Assembly (NCBI GenBank): GCA_038373865.1
Contig: JAXGGA010006482.1
Span: 1 to 64,000 of the forward strand
DNA: 64,000 bases
From: Uloborus plumipes
Lineage: Eukaryota; Arthropoda; Arachnida; Araneae; Uloboridae
Direction: 5' to 3'
Shown here: positions 46,184 through 56,640 of the stretch, one piece after another
Numbering within the stretch: the stretch's first letter is position 1
Layout: each line of letters begins with the position of its first letter
Position numbers and translations under genes: made by a program
The notes under the pieces: generated by a model
The model's input: the letters and a program-made list of their open reading frames with translations, nothing else
The model's database searches: none
What the model was told of the DNA's origin: nothing

Positions 46184-46350
46184 TGGGTTTTATCGAGGGC
46201 TTTTAAAGCGGCTTGACTATCAGAAATGTTTTTAAAAAACATACCAGCTAGGCCACGTTCAAGGCAGTTAGTTACACACACCAGGATGGCTAGGACTGGC
46301 AGCCTGCTAAACCGTAGCCAGTTTCCCAAGCGGATAGAAAAGCTTTGTCT
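46184..46350 (-). pseudogene. Second fragment of the non-LTR RNase H region
   Basis: Sequence 42800-42960 recurs here in the same orientation (ATCGAGGGCTTTTAAAGCGG to AGCTTTGTCTTTTT), with small indels that break the frame. It is preceded and followed by copies of AATACGCTTTTATTAGTTT. Confidence 0.75.
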
Positions 46351-46351
46351 T

Positions 46352-47110
46352 TTTTATAATACGCTTTTATTAGTTTTACATGTGGGTTTGTTTGTTTGTA
46401 TGTATGTATGTAACTCTGATTAAGAGATAAAATTCATGTTCTTTGAAAACATAAAAGTCTTATCTTTAATACTATTATTGATACTAAAGGCTAAACTATA
46501 TTACATGTTGATGAATAATAAGTGTATGTAAACTTAGCAGATATTCAATAGTTTTGAACATCAGAGGGAAATCAAAGTATCATGAAATATTTTGATTAAT
46601 ACTAAAAACGTATAGGGTAAAAGCACCAGTAGTCGGCCATTTAAGAGATCTTTTGTTGATATTGGCTAACCTAGAACTTTCAGCTATCAATACAGCAACA
46701 AAAACAAGATAAAACTTTAGAATGAACCTTTCTGATAGTGAATCACCTACTTGTTTCAGAAATTAAAAAAATATATATGTTAAAATCCAAGCTGTTGTCA
46801 ACACTAGTAAATGCTCCAGTAGTTGGCCACAGAATCATCTTAGCTGAAAAATAAGCAGAATCGCAATCTTGGATGACGGGCACACCATTCAAAATGAAAT
46901 GACTCATTGCTAATTCAAAAAAAAGTACCCAAAACTTAACTGCCACTGGTTGATGATTGAGGATATGTATATAAATGTGTAAATGCGTCATATCTGATTT
47001 TGAATTAAAAATGTACTATTTATGAGGAGTTTTATGTCATTGTGGCCGACTACTGGAGCACTTACCCTATTTTAGTTTTTTTAAACTATATTTTAAAATT
47101 ATTAGTGAAA
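46352..47110. repeat. Tandem-like repeat family (copy B)
   Basis: Matches copy A (43742-45010) from the AATACGCTTTTATTAG edge through GCAGATATTCAATAGT to TTTTAGTTTTTTTAAACTA, and is split by the element 46615-47067. Confidence 0.7.
46615..47067. mobile_element. TA-flanked miniature element with AGTAGTCGGCC ends
   Basis: TA at 46613-46614 and 47068-47069. Tips GGGTAAAAGCACCAGTAGTC and, inverted, GGGTAAGTGCTCCAGTAGTC. The middle holds a further GCTCCAGTAGTTGGCCAC. The paralogous unit near 44958-44975 lacks the insertion. 453 bases. Confidence 0.88.
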
Positions 47111-47209
47111 ATGTTATGGGAAAACCTCCTAAAGTTTTTCTGTTCCATAAACATTTGACAGTTTCATTTTTCAGTAGTAATATTTTTGGTTTCCATTCTT
47201 ATATTTTTA

Positions 47210-47570
47210 TTCCCCCCCCCTACGGTGTTCCTTTGACAGGCGGTGAGACTTGCGTGCACCAGCGATCCAGAGGGCTATGCCGGCGGTAGCTTGCTACTGG
47301 TAGGGTCTCCCAAGCCATACAAGCCAAAGGGTAGATGCCAGACAAAAAAAAGAACACCACCAGGAACCAAGGCAGACTTCTACCAAAACTTCTACCTCAC
47401 GGTATTCCGGTCTTTGGACAACAGAAGCTGCAAACCCCTTCCTGTGAATCAGCTGACAGTTGACTTTTATTTTTGGAATGCAGTACATCTCTTGATACTA
47501 GGCGACGCCAAGTGATTTCTCGCCAAATGTGGCGCAGAACAGGAAAAACAACTTACAGGTAAGGTTGCAA
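47210..47570 (+). other. GC-richer unidentified block with a 90-codon open frame
   Basis: A patch clearly richer in G and C than its neighbours holds an open frame 47243-47515 that includes GYAGGSLLLVGSPKPYKPKG. Its style (repeated 'gggctatgccggcgg', 'gggtctcccaagcc') reminds me of the leader part of non-LTR retrotransposons, but I cannot name it. CTTACAGGTAAG near 47553 looks like joined splice consensus words; this may be chance. Confidence 0.3.
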
Positions 47571-47699
47571 CGAAACAACAATAGTTTTAAGCAAAGTAAA
47601 ACGGAATTTACAGCAAATTGAACAAAACAGTATTACAGTAAAACAGTAATTGAACAAAACAGTAACTTTAATTATAGTTTTAAAATGGTAAAAAATACG

Positions 47700-48020
47700 C
47701 TTTCAGAGTTTATCAAAACGTTTCACACGATACTCTGATTTTCATATTTATTGCATATCTGCCAAGTTTACATGCACTTATTAACATGTAATATAGTTTA
47801 GCCTTTTGTATTAATAATAGTATTAAATATATCTCTTTTATATTTGTAAAAAACGTGAATTTTATCTTTTATTCAAAGCTACATACAAACAACTCAAACA
47901 CAAATAATACATCAACATGTAATGTACTACTTTAGCCTACTAATCTTTTACTCAGAGTTGCATACATACATACAAACGCAAACAAACCCACATCCCACAT
48001 GTGAAACTAATAAAAGCGTA
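47700..48020 (-). repeat. Tandem-like repeat family (copy C, reversed)
   Basis: Reverse complement of copies A and B: TACATGCACTTATTAACATG, CTAAAGG-like words and TGAAACTAATAAAAGCGTAT at its right edge. It contains two partial units. Confidence 0.7.
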
Positions 48021-48282
48021 TTAATAACCACGATTAACAAGATTTGTAACAATAAATTTATTTAAGTGTATTAAAATGGCGGACGTGTAAAAGCTAAATT
48101 TCTGAACAGATGGCAAAACCAGGGGTCGTGGCTTTTAAGCTTAGCAAATCCCAAGCTGATCCTAAAATCAGAAGAAATTACTACTTCTGCAGGGTTGTAG
48201 GCATTTGGAATAGTTTGACAGAAACAGCTGTTACTTGCAATGACGTAAATAGTTTTGTGGCGAGTGGAGGGCCTTGACTGTA

Positions 48283-48903
48283 AAAAATGAATGATGTTTT
48301 TACAGTATAATATAGCTAATTTTATAGTAATAAGCTGTAAAAATTTGTCCTTAAATTTCTACTTTTACCATACTAAACTGAAAAATTGCTGATTTTACAG
48401 TAATAAACTGCAAAATTGCTAATTTTGCAGTTTTTAACAATGCATTTTACAGTTTTAACCTGGAATCTCTGCTACCAGTACTACACTGTTGTTTTTTATT
48501 GTATAATACAGTAAATTTTACAGCAATAAACTATAAAACTGCTAACTTTACAGTACCGTAAAGTCGGGTTACTTGGACCCTAAGGGGTTACTTGAGCCCA
48601 TTACAGTAAAATGATAAAATCTAGGTTTGGTACTTATTAGTTGAAGACTTGCACGTAGTTCCTCGTTTCTCCTCTAGGTAGAAGCACTCTGCAGTCTCTA
48701 ATGCTAGTACCAAACCCAGATTTTATCATTTTACTGTGGGCTCAAGTAACCTCCTTGTGGGTCCAAGTAACCCGACTTTACGGTAGTAAGAAACTGTAAA
48801 ATTGCTCGATTTACAGTTTGTTACTGTGCATTTTACAGTTTTAAATTGGAACCTCGGCTGCCAGTATTATACTGTAAAAACAACAGTTCATTTTTTGCTG
48901 TGC
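48283..48903. repeat. CAGTA/TACTG word-saturated element, copy 3
   Basis: Ends GACTGTAAAAAATGAATG and, inverted, CACAGCAAAAAATGAACTG. The interior has the same ACAGTAATAAACTG and TGCTAATTTT words as copies at 7395 and 9071. It is interrupted by 48556-48783. Confidence 0.75.
48556..48783. mobile_element. TA-flanked miniature element (CCGTAAAGTCGGGTTACTTG tips)
   Basis: TA at 48554-48555 and 48784-48785. Inverted ends CCGTAAAGTCGGGTTACTTG continue for about 75 bases, with some gaps, on both sides. 228 bases, nested in the CAGTA element. Confidence 0.9.
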
Positions 48904-49026
48904 ATTGGTATTGATAAACTGGCTAGCTGGGCTCACTGCCTCTAGCTGCTCGTCACTTTTGTACAGGGTGAAAAGAAATAACTTGGACACGCATGCTACA
49001 TTATAACACTAATAAACATTCCTAGC

Positions 49027-49435
49027 AGCATAATCTCATCGGCCGATGATCGGCCAGTCATCGAAACCCGATGAAATTCTCATCGGCAGATGATCGGATT
49101 CGATGAGCTCTCATCGGGAATTGTTCCAACATGTCTCATCGGCCAAACAGAATCCGAGCAGCAAAATCCGATGAGTTTTGCTCGAAATACGATGAGATTT
49201 GGAGCAATTTACGAGCAGTGCAGTCCCGTGCCGATGAATTTAGGATCAATTTTGGGTGCTCGGCTTATTTTCATCGGGAAAGTTGATCGGAAGGATATCG
49301 CTTTCCGATGAAAAGTAGATCATCGAAAACCATGCTCGGATACTGATCGGAACGATGTCATCGTGCGTTACGGGATCAGTTTACGAGGAGTTCGATGATC
49401 GGCCGAGCAAAATCCGATGAGTTGATGCTACATGA
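49027..49435. repeat. CGATGA/TCATCG word-saturated segment
   Basis: I count nine CGATGA and eight TCATCG in about 400 bases, plus many GATCGG, CCGATGA and GCTCG words. They are not in a fixed period or fixed strand order. GC content is well above the surroundings. The 73-codon open frame inside (49090-49311) is a by-product of the words. No clear tips found. Confidence 0.7.
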
Positions 49436-49485
49436 GATATTGCAATCAAACTTCCAACTAAGGATGAATACAACATTTTGTCTAA

Positions 49486-49878
49486 TATATTTAAACGTTT
49501 TCAAAGTGGCTACCTTTAGCCTTAATGCAGAGCTTCAAACGTGTCACAAAATTACTTTTAGCCTTAATGCAGAGCTTTAAACGTGTCACACAATTTTTGG
49601 TCATGATCCGCAGCTCACTTACTGATATTTTATCCCATTCTTTACATAAGGGACTGACTCTTTAGGGATGCCAGTTTTTTTTATTCTGTTTGGTCCATTC
49701 TGGAGACAAGGGTTGTGTGTTGAACCTGATAAAACTTTGGTATTCCTAAAGAATACCTTGTGTAAGGAATGGGATAAAATATCAGTAAGTGAGCTACGGC
49801 CCGTAGCCGATAATTTTGTGACACGTTTAAAGCTCTGAATTAAGGCTAAAGTTAGCCACTTTGAAAACGTTTAAATTT
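49486..49878. mobile_element. Foldback element with about 150-bp arms
   Basis: AAACGTTTTCAAAGTGGCTA, CAGAGCTTTAAACGTGTCAC and CTCACTTACTGATATTTTAT in the left half recur inverted in 49740-49878. The left arm has an extra 60-base direct duplication (TTTAGCCTTAATGCAGAGCT, twice). Confidence 0.78.
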
Positions 49879-49879
49879 A

Positions 49880-50335
49880 TAAAATAATTTTGGAAAAAAA
49901 TAGAACCGACTTCAGTTGGAAATTGCTCTAAAAAGTAAAAAATATTTTTTTTCTTTGAACACCATCGAAACTACTTTTAAACATAAGTTTTGAAGTCGGC
50001 GCAAAAACAATATAGAATCATACGCAACTATAATGAGACTATATATACATTTTAATGGATCCAGGTTCTTTAAAAGCATTCGCATACATTTCATTCATTA
50101 CCACACATTCGTGTAATGGTACAAATATTCTGCTTTTAATTTTCAATGGTTTCTCTGAAAAATGTTGGCAAAATACGGTTAAGTATCATTTGACCTATCG
50201 TTTTTGCGCCGACTTCAAAACTTATGTTTAAAAGTAGTTTCGATGGTGTTCAAAGAAAAAAATTATGTTTTACTTTTTAGAGCAATTTCCAACTGAAGTC
50301 GGTTCTATTTTTTTCCAAAATTATTTTATTTTATT
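49880..50335. mobile_element. Foldback element with about 120-bp arms (GAAGTCGG family)
   Basis: Arms TAGAACCGACTTCAGTTGGA to AAGTTTTGAAGTCGGCGCAA (49906-50010) are inverted at 50205-50312 with about two differences. The same GAAGTCGGTTAATTA tip word appears alone near 51119. Abuts the foldback element to its left. Confidence 0.82.
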
Positions 50336-50408
50336 CTTTTTAGTTTAAGTGTACTTATGAAATAAGGTAATGTTTCCATTACGGAACTTCACCTTATTTT
50401 CTTAAGTA

Positions 50409-50552
50409 GGGGCCCTGCTCCACATCAGCGTAAAACGCGACCGAAACTGAAGGCAGAACCGAAAATCCGAGTACTTTCCATAGTAACACTATTTGCTCCA
50501 TTTTACGCTTCTGCTTTATTTTTCTGCTTTACGTCAATGTGGAGCAGGGCCC
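50409..50552. mobile_element. TA-flanked miniature element (GGGCCCTGCTCCACAT tips)
   Basis: TA at 50407-50408 and 50553-50554. GGGGCCCTGCTCCACAT and, inverted, GGGCCCTGCTCCACATTGAC; the inner parts GCGTAAAACG / GCGTAAAATGG also correspond. 144 bases. Confidence 0.8.
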
Positions 50553-51407
50553 TAAATGCTCCATAAAATAAACTGTAAAAAAAAAAGCAAGAAACTATCA
50601 ACGCGTCTAAAATTATAAACGATTGACATTAAAAAATAATCTTTGTTATTCTCTGGTATTTATTTGTGTACTAGCTTAATCAAAGCCATTTAAATACCAA
50701 CGGTTTGTCAACTAATTTAGTATTTTTCAAAGCAATTCTAGTTTCTCGTTGTTCATAAGATTTTAACACATACTACGTACATTACCACTAATGAGTTTCA
50801 TGTTAGATTTAGTTAAGTCTTGGTTCAAATTTTTCATCATGATTACTATTAATATTGCTGTTGCGAGGCAAATAATTTTTGCAACAATGGATTGAAAATT
50901 TAATCATTTAATGGGTAAATGACATGAAATTTACTGTTTTCCATAATAACTTTTTTTTTAGTGAACAAATATCGTCATATGAGTACATGGTACCTAAGTT
51001 ACACCATCTCCTATCGATTTAAAAAAAAAATCGTCCAAATCGGTTCAGTAGATCAGATGTTATGTGCGAACAAACAATAAAAAGTATACGCTTTGAATTG
51101 ATAACCTCCTCCTTTGTTGAAGTCGGTTAATTAGACGGAATGTTGTATTCTTACTTATTTTGAAGTTTGGTCGCAATATGTTTGTTAGCATTAAAGTTAC
51201 AATGCAGCCTGTGTGTCCAAGTTATTTCTTGCCACCATGTATTTGCATTATAAGGATGTTTCTATCTTTCTTTACTGACATAGCCAAACAAGTCAAAACA
51301 TTTATGAAAGTTGACTTGGAAAAAAAAAAAAAAAACATGGCATCTGGCGAATTTTCGAAACATATCTTTTAAATAAAAGCCAATAGGAATATTCAACATG
51401 TCCCACA

Positions 51408-51574
51408 CAGGCCCGTCATTTAGGGGGGTAGGGTCGATTGCCCCCCCCCCCCGACTTTGAGAAATCAATATATTTACAAATAAGTGGGCGTGTTTTTTCA
51501 TGTTTTCCGATGAAATTGCATTGTGTTTGGACCCTTTGCCCATCTCCCCTGAAAAAACTTGAAATTACGGCCTG
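51408..51574. mobile_element. hAT miniature element, TSD GTCCCACA
   Basis: GTCCCACA at 51400-51407 and 51575-51582. Tips CAGGCCCGTCATTTAGG and, inverted, CAGGCCGTAATTTCAAG. 167 bases with a C-run. Confidence 0.88.
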
Positions 51575-51599
51575 GTCCCACAGCAAATGAAATGCTATT

Positions 51600-51634
51600 A
51601 TTACCCCCATGCAACGCCGGGATAGTGTTACTAG
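51600..51634 (+). mobile_element. Helitron 3' end, left part not delimited
   Basis: A CCCATGCAACGCCGGG hairpin-like block is followed by CTAG and T, close to the 3' end of 6281-7137 but worn in one stem strand. The matching 5' end was not found; the hAT miniature 51408-51574 would lie within this Helitron. Confidence 0.5.
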
Positions 51635-51918
51635 TGCATTTTTACAAAGTGTAAATTCTTTAAAATGCCCTCTATATTTAAATTCTCAAATCTCGCCATC
51701 AAAATATTTCATTTGCATACAAGCAGGATTCACTAATATATATCACAAAAATTATTTTAAACATATGATGATATATTTTGATATATATTTTTCAAACTAC
51801 GACATTTTAACTATAAAAAGTTTGTGCATTAATAACATTAACTTTATTTGTCATTAAAAAATACCAAAAACTAAAACTCTATAATTATATTATGTATTAA
51901 TAAATCATTGGTATATAT

Positions 51919-52904
51919 TCTCTACTAATAATAAAGCTGAAGGTGGGTCAGTCTGTGACCCGCGTAGCACCAAAACCGTTCGTTCGATTTTCATAAAATT
52001 TGGCACAAAATTAGTTCGTAGCATAGGGGTGTGCTTCTCGAAGCGTTTTTTTTTTTTTGTTTGAAAATGCTATTTCGTTCTTTTTCTGTTCTAATTTGAA
52101 GCTCAATTTTCATACAAATTCGATAAAATGGGGAAGAAATAATTCATACACATTTTCAAGTCTTATGACATTCGAAAGCTTAAAATTTTCTGCTAAAAAG
52201 GATATCAGTTTGAAGTTTCTACGAGCATTAGAAGAGCCGTAATAATTGTTTTTAGAATCCCGGAAATTCAAGGCTTACCTTGAGCAAAGCAAGCTAAACA
52301 ATTCTAAATTGGTTAAGCTCTGGAATAAATTTGAAAGTAAAAATGAAATGCATTATTTTCTCAACGGAAATCAACTTTTCATGTTGTTACCATGGTTACT
52401 TTTTTATTTCCTTTATTTGTTTCGTTCTTTTTCTCTTAATAATTTTTAAAATGTATTTTTTTTTTTTTGTAGCAATCCAAACTCCAAGCCTTATTAAAAT
52501 TAGTTAAATGAAATATTTTAACTGTTGTGAAAAAAAATCGTCTGCTTTTCTTTTTTCAGTTTTTAAGGAATTAAAACTCGGTAAATTATAAAAATATTGT
52601 GTAAATTGCGGTATTGCAACGTTCTTTCTGAAATGTTTCATTTCGAAAAATGTATTATTTTGTCTTTAAAGCTAGGAAAGAAAATTTCCTTCTTCTTTTA
52701 AACTTTGGTAAGATTTCTGTTGGTTTCTGTAAACAACAAAATTGTTCTTATTTTCTCTTTTGTCTTATTTTTATACCTTAGTTGAAAGGAATAAAAGTTG
52801 AATTTGAAAAAATTGAGTATTCTTTCTGCGATATCAATTTATTACCAAATGACGTTTTAATTTTATACCACAGGCAAAGCCGTACGGCGTACGGGTACCA
52901 CTAG
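51919..52904 (+). mobile_element. Non-autonomous Helitron
   Basis: Starts TCTCTACTAATAATAAAGC. Ends with a hairpin CCGTACGGCGTACGG followed about 10 bases on by CTAG and then T. No inverted tips and no duplication. About 1 kb without Rep/helicase coding. The exact start may shift by two bases. Confidence 0.8.
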
Positions 52905-53043
52905 TGTAGTAATATAATCTTCCTTTTTTATTTTGCATTTTTAAAATTATTAGTTTTGTGCCAATTTTACTACATTTTAAGAATTACCTAAAAAAATATT
53001 AAAAGTTGGTTAGAAAAATTATTACTATGCAATGATAAATATA

Positions 53044-54262
53044 CACTGAAGTGACAAAAGTCATGGGATAGCAATATGAAAATTTTCAGATGGCAGTAGC
53101 ATCGCATAGAACAGGTATAAATGCGCAGTGCTTTTACAGAGCTTTCATTTCTGTTCCAAGTTATTCATGTGAAGAGGTTTTAACGTGATGATGACCGCAC
53201 GACGTGAATTAACAGACTTTGAACGCGGAATGTTAGTTGGAGCTAGACGCATGGGTCATGCCATTTCGGAAATCGTTAGAGAATTCAACATTCCCAGATC
53301 CACTGTGTCAAGAGTGTGCCGAGAGTATGAAATTTCAGGCATAACATCCCACCATGGACAGCGCAGTGGTCAACCGCCTGCACTTAAAGATCGAGACCGG
53401 CGACGTCTGCAAAGAGTCGTAAATTCTAACAGACAAGCAACACTGCGTCAAATCACCGTAGAAATCAATGTGGGACGTACAATGGACGTGTCTGCTAGAA
53501 CTGTGCGGAGAAATTTGGATTTCTTGGGCTATTCCAGCAGAAGACCGACTCGAGTGCCTTTACTGACAGAACGACATCGCTTGCAGCGACTCTCGTGGGC
53601 ACGTGAGCATATCGGTTGGTCCCTAGATGAATGGAAAACCGTGGCCTGGTCCGATGAATCACGATTTCAGCTGGTAAGAGCCGATGGTAGGGTTCGAGTG
53701 TGGCGCAGACCCCACGAAGCCATGGACCCAAACTGTCAGCAAGGCACTGTTCAAGCTGGTGGTGGCTCCGTAATGGTGTGGGCTGTTTTTTCATGGCATG
53801 GACTTGGTCATCCAGTGCGACTGGACCGAACATTGACTGGAAATGCTTATGTGCAGCTACTTGGAGATCACTTGCAGCCATTCATGGACTTCATGTACCC
53901 AAACAACGATGGGATTTTTATGGATGACAATGCGCCATGTCACCGGGCCACAACTGTTCGCAATTGGTTTGAAGAAAATTCTGGACAATTCCAACGAATG
54001 ATTTGGCCACCTAGATCGCCCGACATGAATCCCATTGAGCATTTATGGGACACCATCGAGAGGTCTGTTCGTGCCCAAAATCCTGCCCCATCAACGCTTT
54101 CACAATTATGGACGTCTATCGAGACAGCATGGCTCAATATTCCTGCAGAAGACTTCCAACGACTTGTTGAGTCCATGCCACGTCGAGTTGTTGCACTTCG
54201 CCGGGCAAAAGGAGGGCCGACACGATATTAAGAGGTATCCCATGACTTTTGTCACTTCAGTG
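53044..54262 (+). mobile_element. Intact Tc1/mariner-type transposon, DD36E, copy B
   Basis: TA at 53042-53043 and 54263-54264 and perfect inverted tips CACTGAAGTGACAAAAGTCA. 1219 bases. Twin of copy A at 28354-29571 in opposite orientation, about 24 kb away. It lies about 140 bases right of a Helitron. Confidence 0.97.
53188..54231 (+). CDS. Tc1-like transposase, DD36E, intact (347 aa)
   Basis: Same protein as at 28385-29428 with three changed residues: R62Q in the GRPP linker motif between the two DNA-binding units, P208H and L209P in the catalytic domain. D156, D247 and E284 are kept, with 36 residues between the last two. The ATG at 53188 is used; a GTG just before is in frame but not a plausible animal start. 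R62Q removes the arginine of the GRPR-like motif, so this copy may bind DNA less well. That is an inference. Confidence 0.95.
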   Translation: MMTARRELTDFERGMLVGARRMGHAISEIVREFNIPRSTVSRVCREYEISGITSHHGQRSGQPPALKDRDRRRLQRVVNSNRQATLRQITVEINVGRTMDVSARTVRRNLDFLGYSSRRPTRVPLLTERHRLQRLSWAREHIGWSLDEWKTVAWSDESRFQLVRADGRVRVWRRPHEAMDPNCQQGTVQAGGGSVMVWAVFSWHGLGHPVRLDRTLTGNAYVQLLGDHLQPFMDFMYPNNDGIFMDDNAPCHRATTVRNWFEENSGQFQRMIWPPRSPDMNPIEHLWDTIERSVRAQNPAPSTLSQLWTSIETAWLNIPAEDFQRLVESMPRRVVALRRAKGGPTRY

Positions 54263-54594
54263 TATGTATTTTTTATGTTTGAAGTATATAATTGTGTAAA
54301 AGTAACCAAAAAAAGTAAAATGAATAAAGCAGCCAATACTAAAGAAATTCAATTAAAAGTAGTGAAAGTTTATATTCAAATATTAAATCAAAGATACATA
54401 TCAAACTATCGGATATTTTCGAACTCACAAGATTTCATTATTTTTAAATGATTTTAATCTATTTCTTTTCTTTTCAAGTATATTCTAATATTTTTTATTA
54501 TTTTTAGCAGTAATCTGGATTGTGGTACATCAGGCTTCAGCAAGTGTGATATCATCTCTAAATGCAACAGTACATAGTTGCACGGAACCAGTCT

Positions 54595-54701
54595 TGTCAG
54601 TTGTTTCGAGTAAACTGTTCTGTACCAAGAAATATTGATAGCCATGGATGTATTCTTAAAAACCTAAATTCTTGCAGTTTCGGATTGAAGGCAGTTTTAA
54701 A
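54595..54701 (+). repeat. Duplicated upstream segment of a zinc-finger gene, copy 1
   Basis: GTAAACTGTTCTGTACCAAG through CTTGCAGTTTCGGATTGAAG to GGCAGTTTTAAA matches 59881-59975 nearly throughout. CTTGCAG has the look of a splice acceptor. The copies were probably adjacent before the insertion 54702-59867. Confidence 0.75.
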
Positions 54702-54819
54702 CAGGGCCGTCGACAGGTTTCATGGGCCCCTATGCAACTTTTTGTGGGGCCCCCCCTTCCCCCCCTCCCCCAAACTTTTACTTAAACTTCCTACAATTAT
54801 TTTCACATAAATAGCGTAA

Positions 54820-56640
54820 ATTTTGTCAAAGGACGTAATTTTATCTGTTTAACTGAAAGTTTTCGTAATAAAAGAAAAAAAAAGAAAGAAAAGATTTGCG
54901 ATACTTTTTTTAAGGAGTTCTCAACTTTTAGCGCCGCAGTTGCAACCAAAGAGTGCAGGCGGAGCCTTTGCATCTCCCCCCCCCCTCCCCGCACTCCTCT
55001 CCCTAGATTTTTCGTAAGAGAAAAATTCGCGCTCTTACTTTTCCGATGAATTGTAAATACAATTCATTCAGCACTTTTAAAAGCTTTTGTGTGTCTTTTT
55101 CGCTGGTAAGTGATAAAATGACCTAATTGCGGGATGAGAATTTTGCAATGACCTCTTTTTAAATGGGGTGTAGAGTAGACTAGTCCGATTTCAGGGGGCT
55201 CGGGGGATTGTCCCCCGGGAGAAATTTTGAAAAATTGATACAAAATTCGGCATTTTGAAACCTTATATGAAGCAATAAGACGGAAAAATATGGCAAAAAA
55301 GAGGTAAACAAAGACATTTGAAAAGTTATACATTCGGTAAAAATTAAAATGATTTGAGGTTCAACAAATCGTTGATATTAATCGACAAGGAATAAGAGTA
55401 AGAGAGAAGAGGGAACGGAGAAAAAATACTACATCTGAACAATTGCTGAAATGTGACATATTTAACGAAGTTATTTTTGGAGTAAAACAAATAATTTTAT
55501 GTAATCTAATGGTTAAGAATACTTCCTTTGACCCCAGAGATCGAACTCGAAATCCAATATGGGAGAACTCTTTCCAAAAAAAAAAAAAAAAAAAGAGTGA
55601 AAAGGTAAAGGGGAAAAAAATAGTCATGCAAAACACACTCATTAAAATTATAAAAACACAGTTAAAGCAAAAAATAGTAAACAGCGATATAAATTAAAAT
55701 TGTATTTATAATGTTTACATTATTATTTTTATATCATTATTGTTACACTATTATTATTTTTGCATAAATAGTGCTTTCACGTAAATAAAGTAAATACTGT
55801 CAAAGGAAATAACCAACATTTTCAACTTAAAAGTTTCCTACATTAAATAAAATATAAAAAGAAAGAACAGATTTGCGATACTTTTTTTAAAAGGAGTTTC
55901 CAACTTTAGGGCCGCAGCTGCAACTAAAGATTTGACGGAGCCTTTGCTTCTTCCCCACCTCTCTTCCCTAGATTTTTCGGAAAAAATTCGCTCTTACTTT
56001 TCCGATGAATTGTAAACACAATTCATTCAACTTTTTTTCCTCCATTACCAGTTGATACCAGGGCGGACTTAGACTTAAAGGTGCTCTAAACTGTTACAGA
56101 CCCCTTTGCATTCCCGAAAACTTAAGTAGCAAACCTACTTTTTTTTTTTTTTTACTTTGTGTCTTTTTCGCTGATAACAGCCCCCTGTGTTGTTTCCTTG
56201 TGTTTATAATGCTGTTTTTTTTGACGTAATAACGGGATGGGTAACAGAAGAGAGAAGACTGCTGCAATGACCTCTTTTAAGTGTGATTCAGAGTGGACTA
56301 TTCCCAAATTCAGGGGGTACGGGAGATTGTGTCCCGGGAGAAATTTTGAAATGAATACAAATTTCTGCATTTTGAGACCTTATATGAAGTAATTAAGACG
56401 GAAAAATATGAGAAAAAGGAATCAAAAACCCTCGAAAAGTTATACATTCGATCAAAATAATAATGGTTTATGGTTCAACAAATCGTTGACATTAATCGAC
56501 TATTGATAAGAGCAAGCAGCAAGTGAATAGCCGGAAGGGAGAAAAAATATATTTGAAAAATTCCCGAAATGTGGCATATTTGACAAAGTTATTTTTAGAA
56601 TAAAACTAACAATTTCATGTGATCTAACAGTTAGGAATAC
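54820..56640. repeat. Two diverged tandem units of about 950 bp within the hAT-like element
   Basis: Corresponding landmarks: GATTTGCGATACTTTTTTTA at 54893 and 55870, CCTAGATTTTTCG at 55002 and 55968, a CGGGGGATTGTCCCCCGGGA-type block at 55202 and 56320, and ACTTCCTTTGA at 55519 and 56639. The shared block also appears at 1885-1910. Confidence 0.75.

Noticed and set aside
49090..49311. 73-codon frame in the CGATGA segment
   Set aside because: By-product of the repeated words; no motif.
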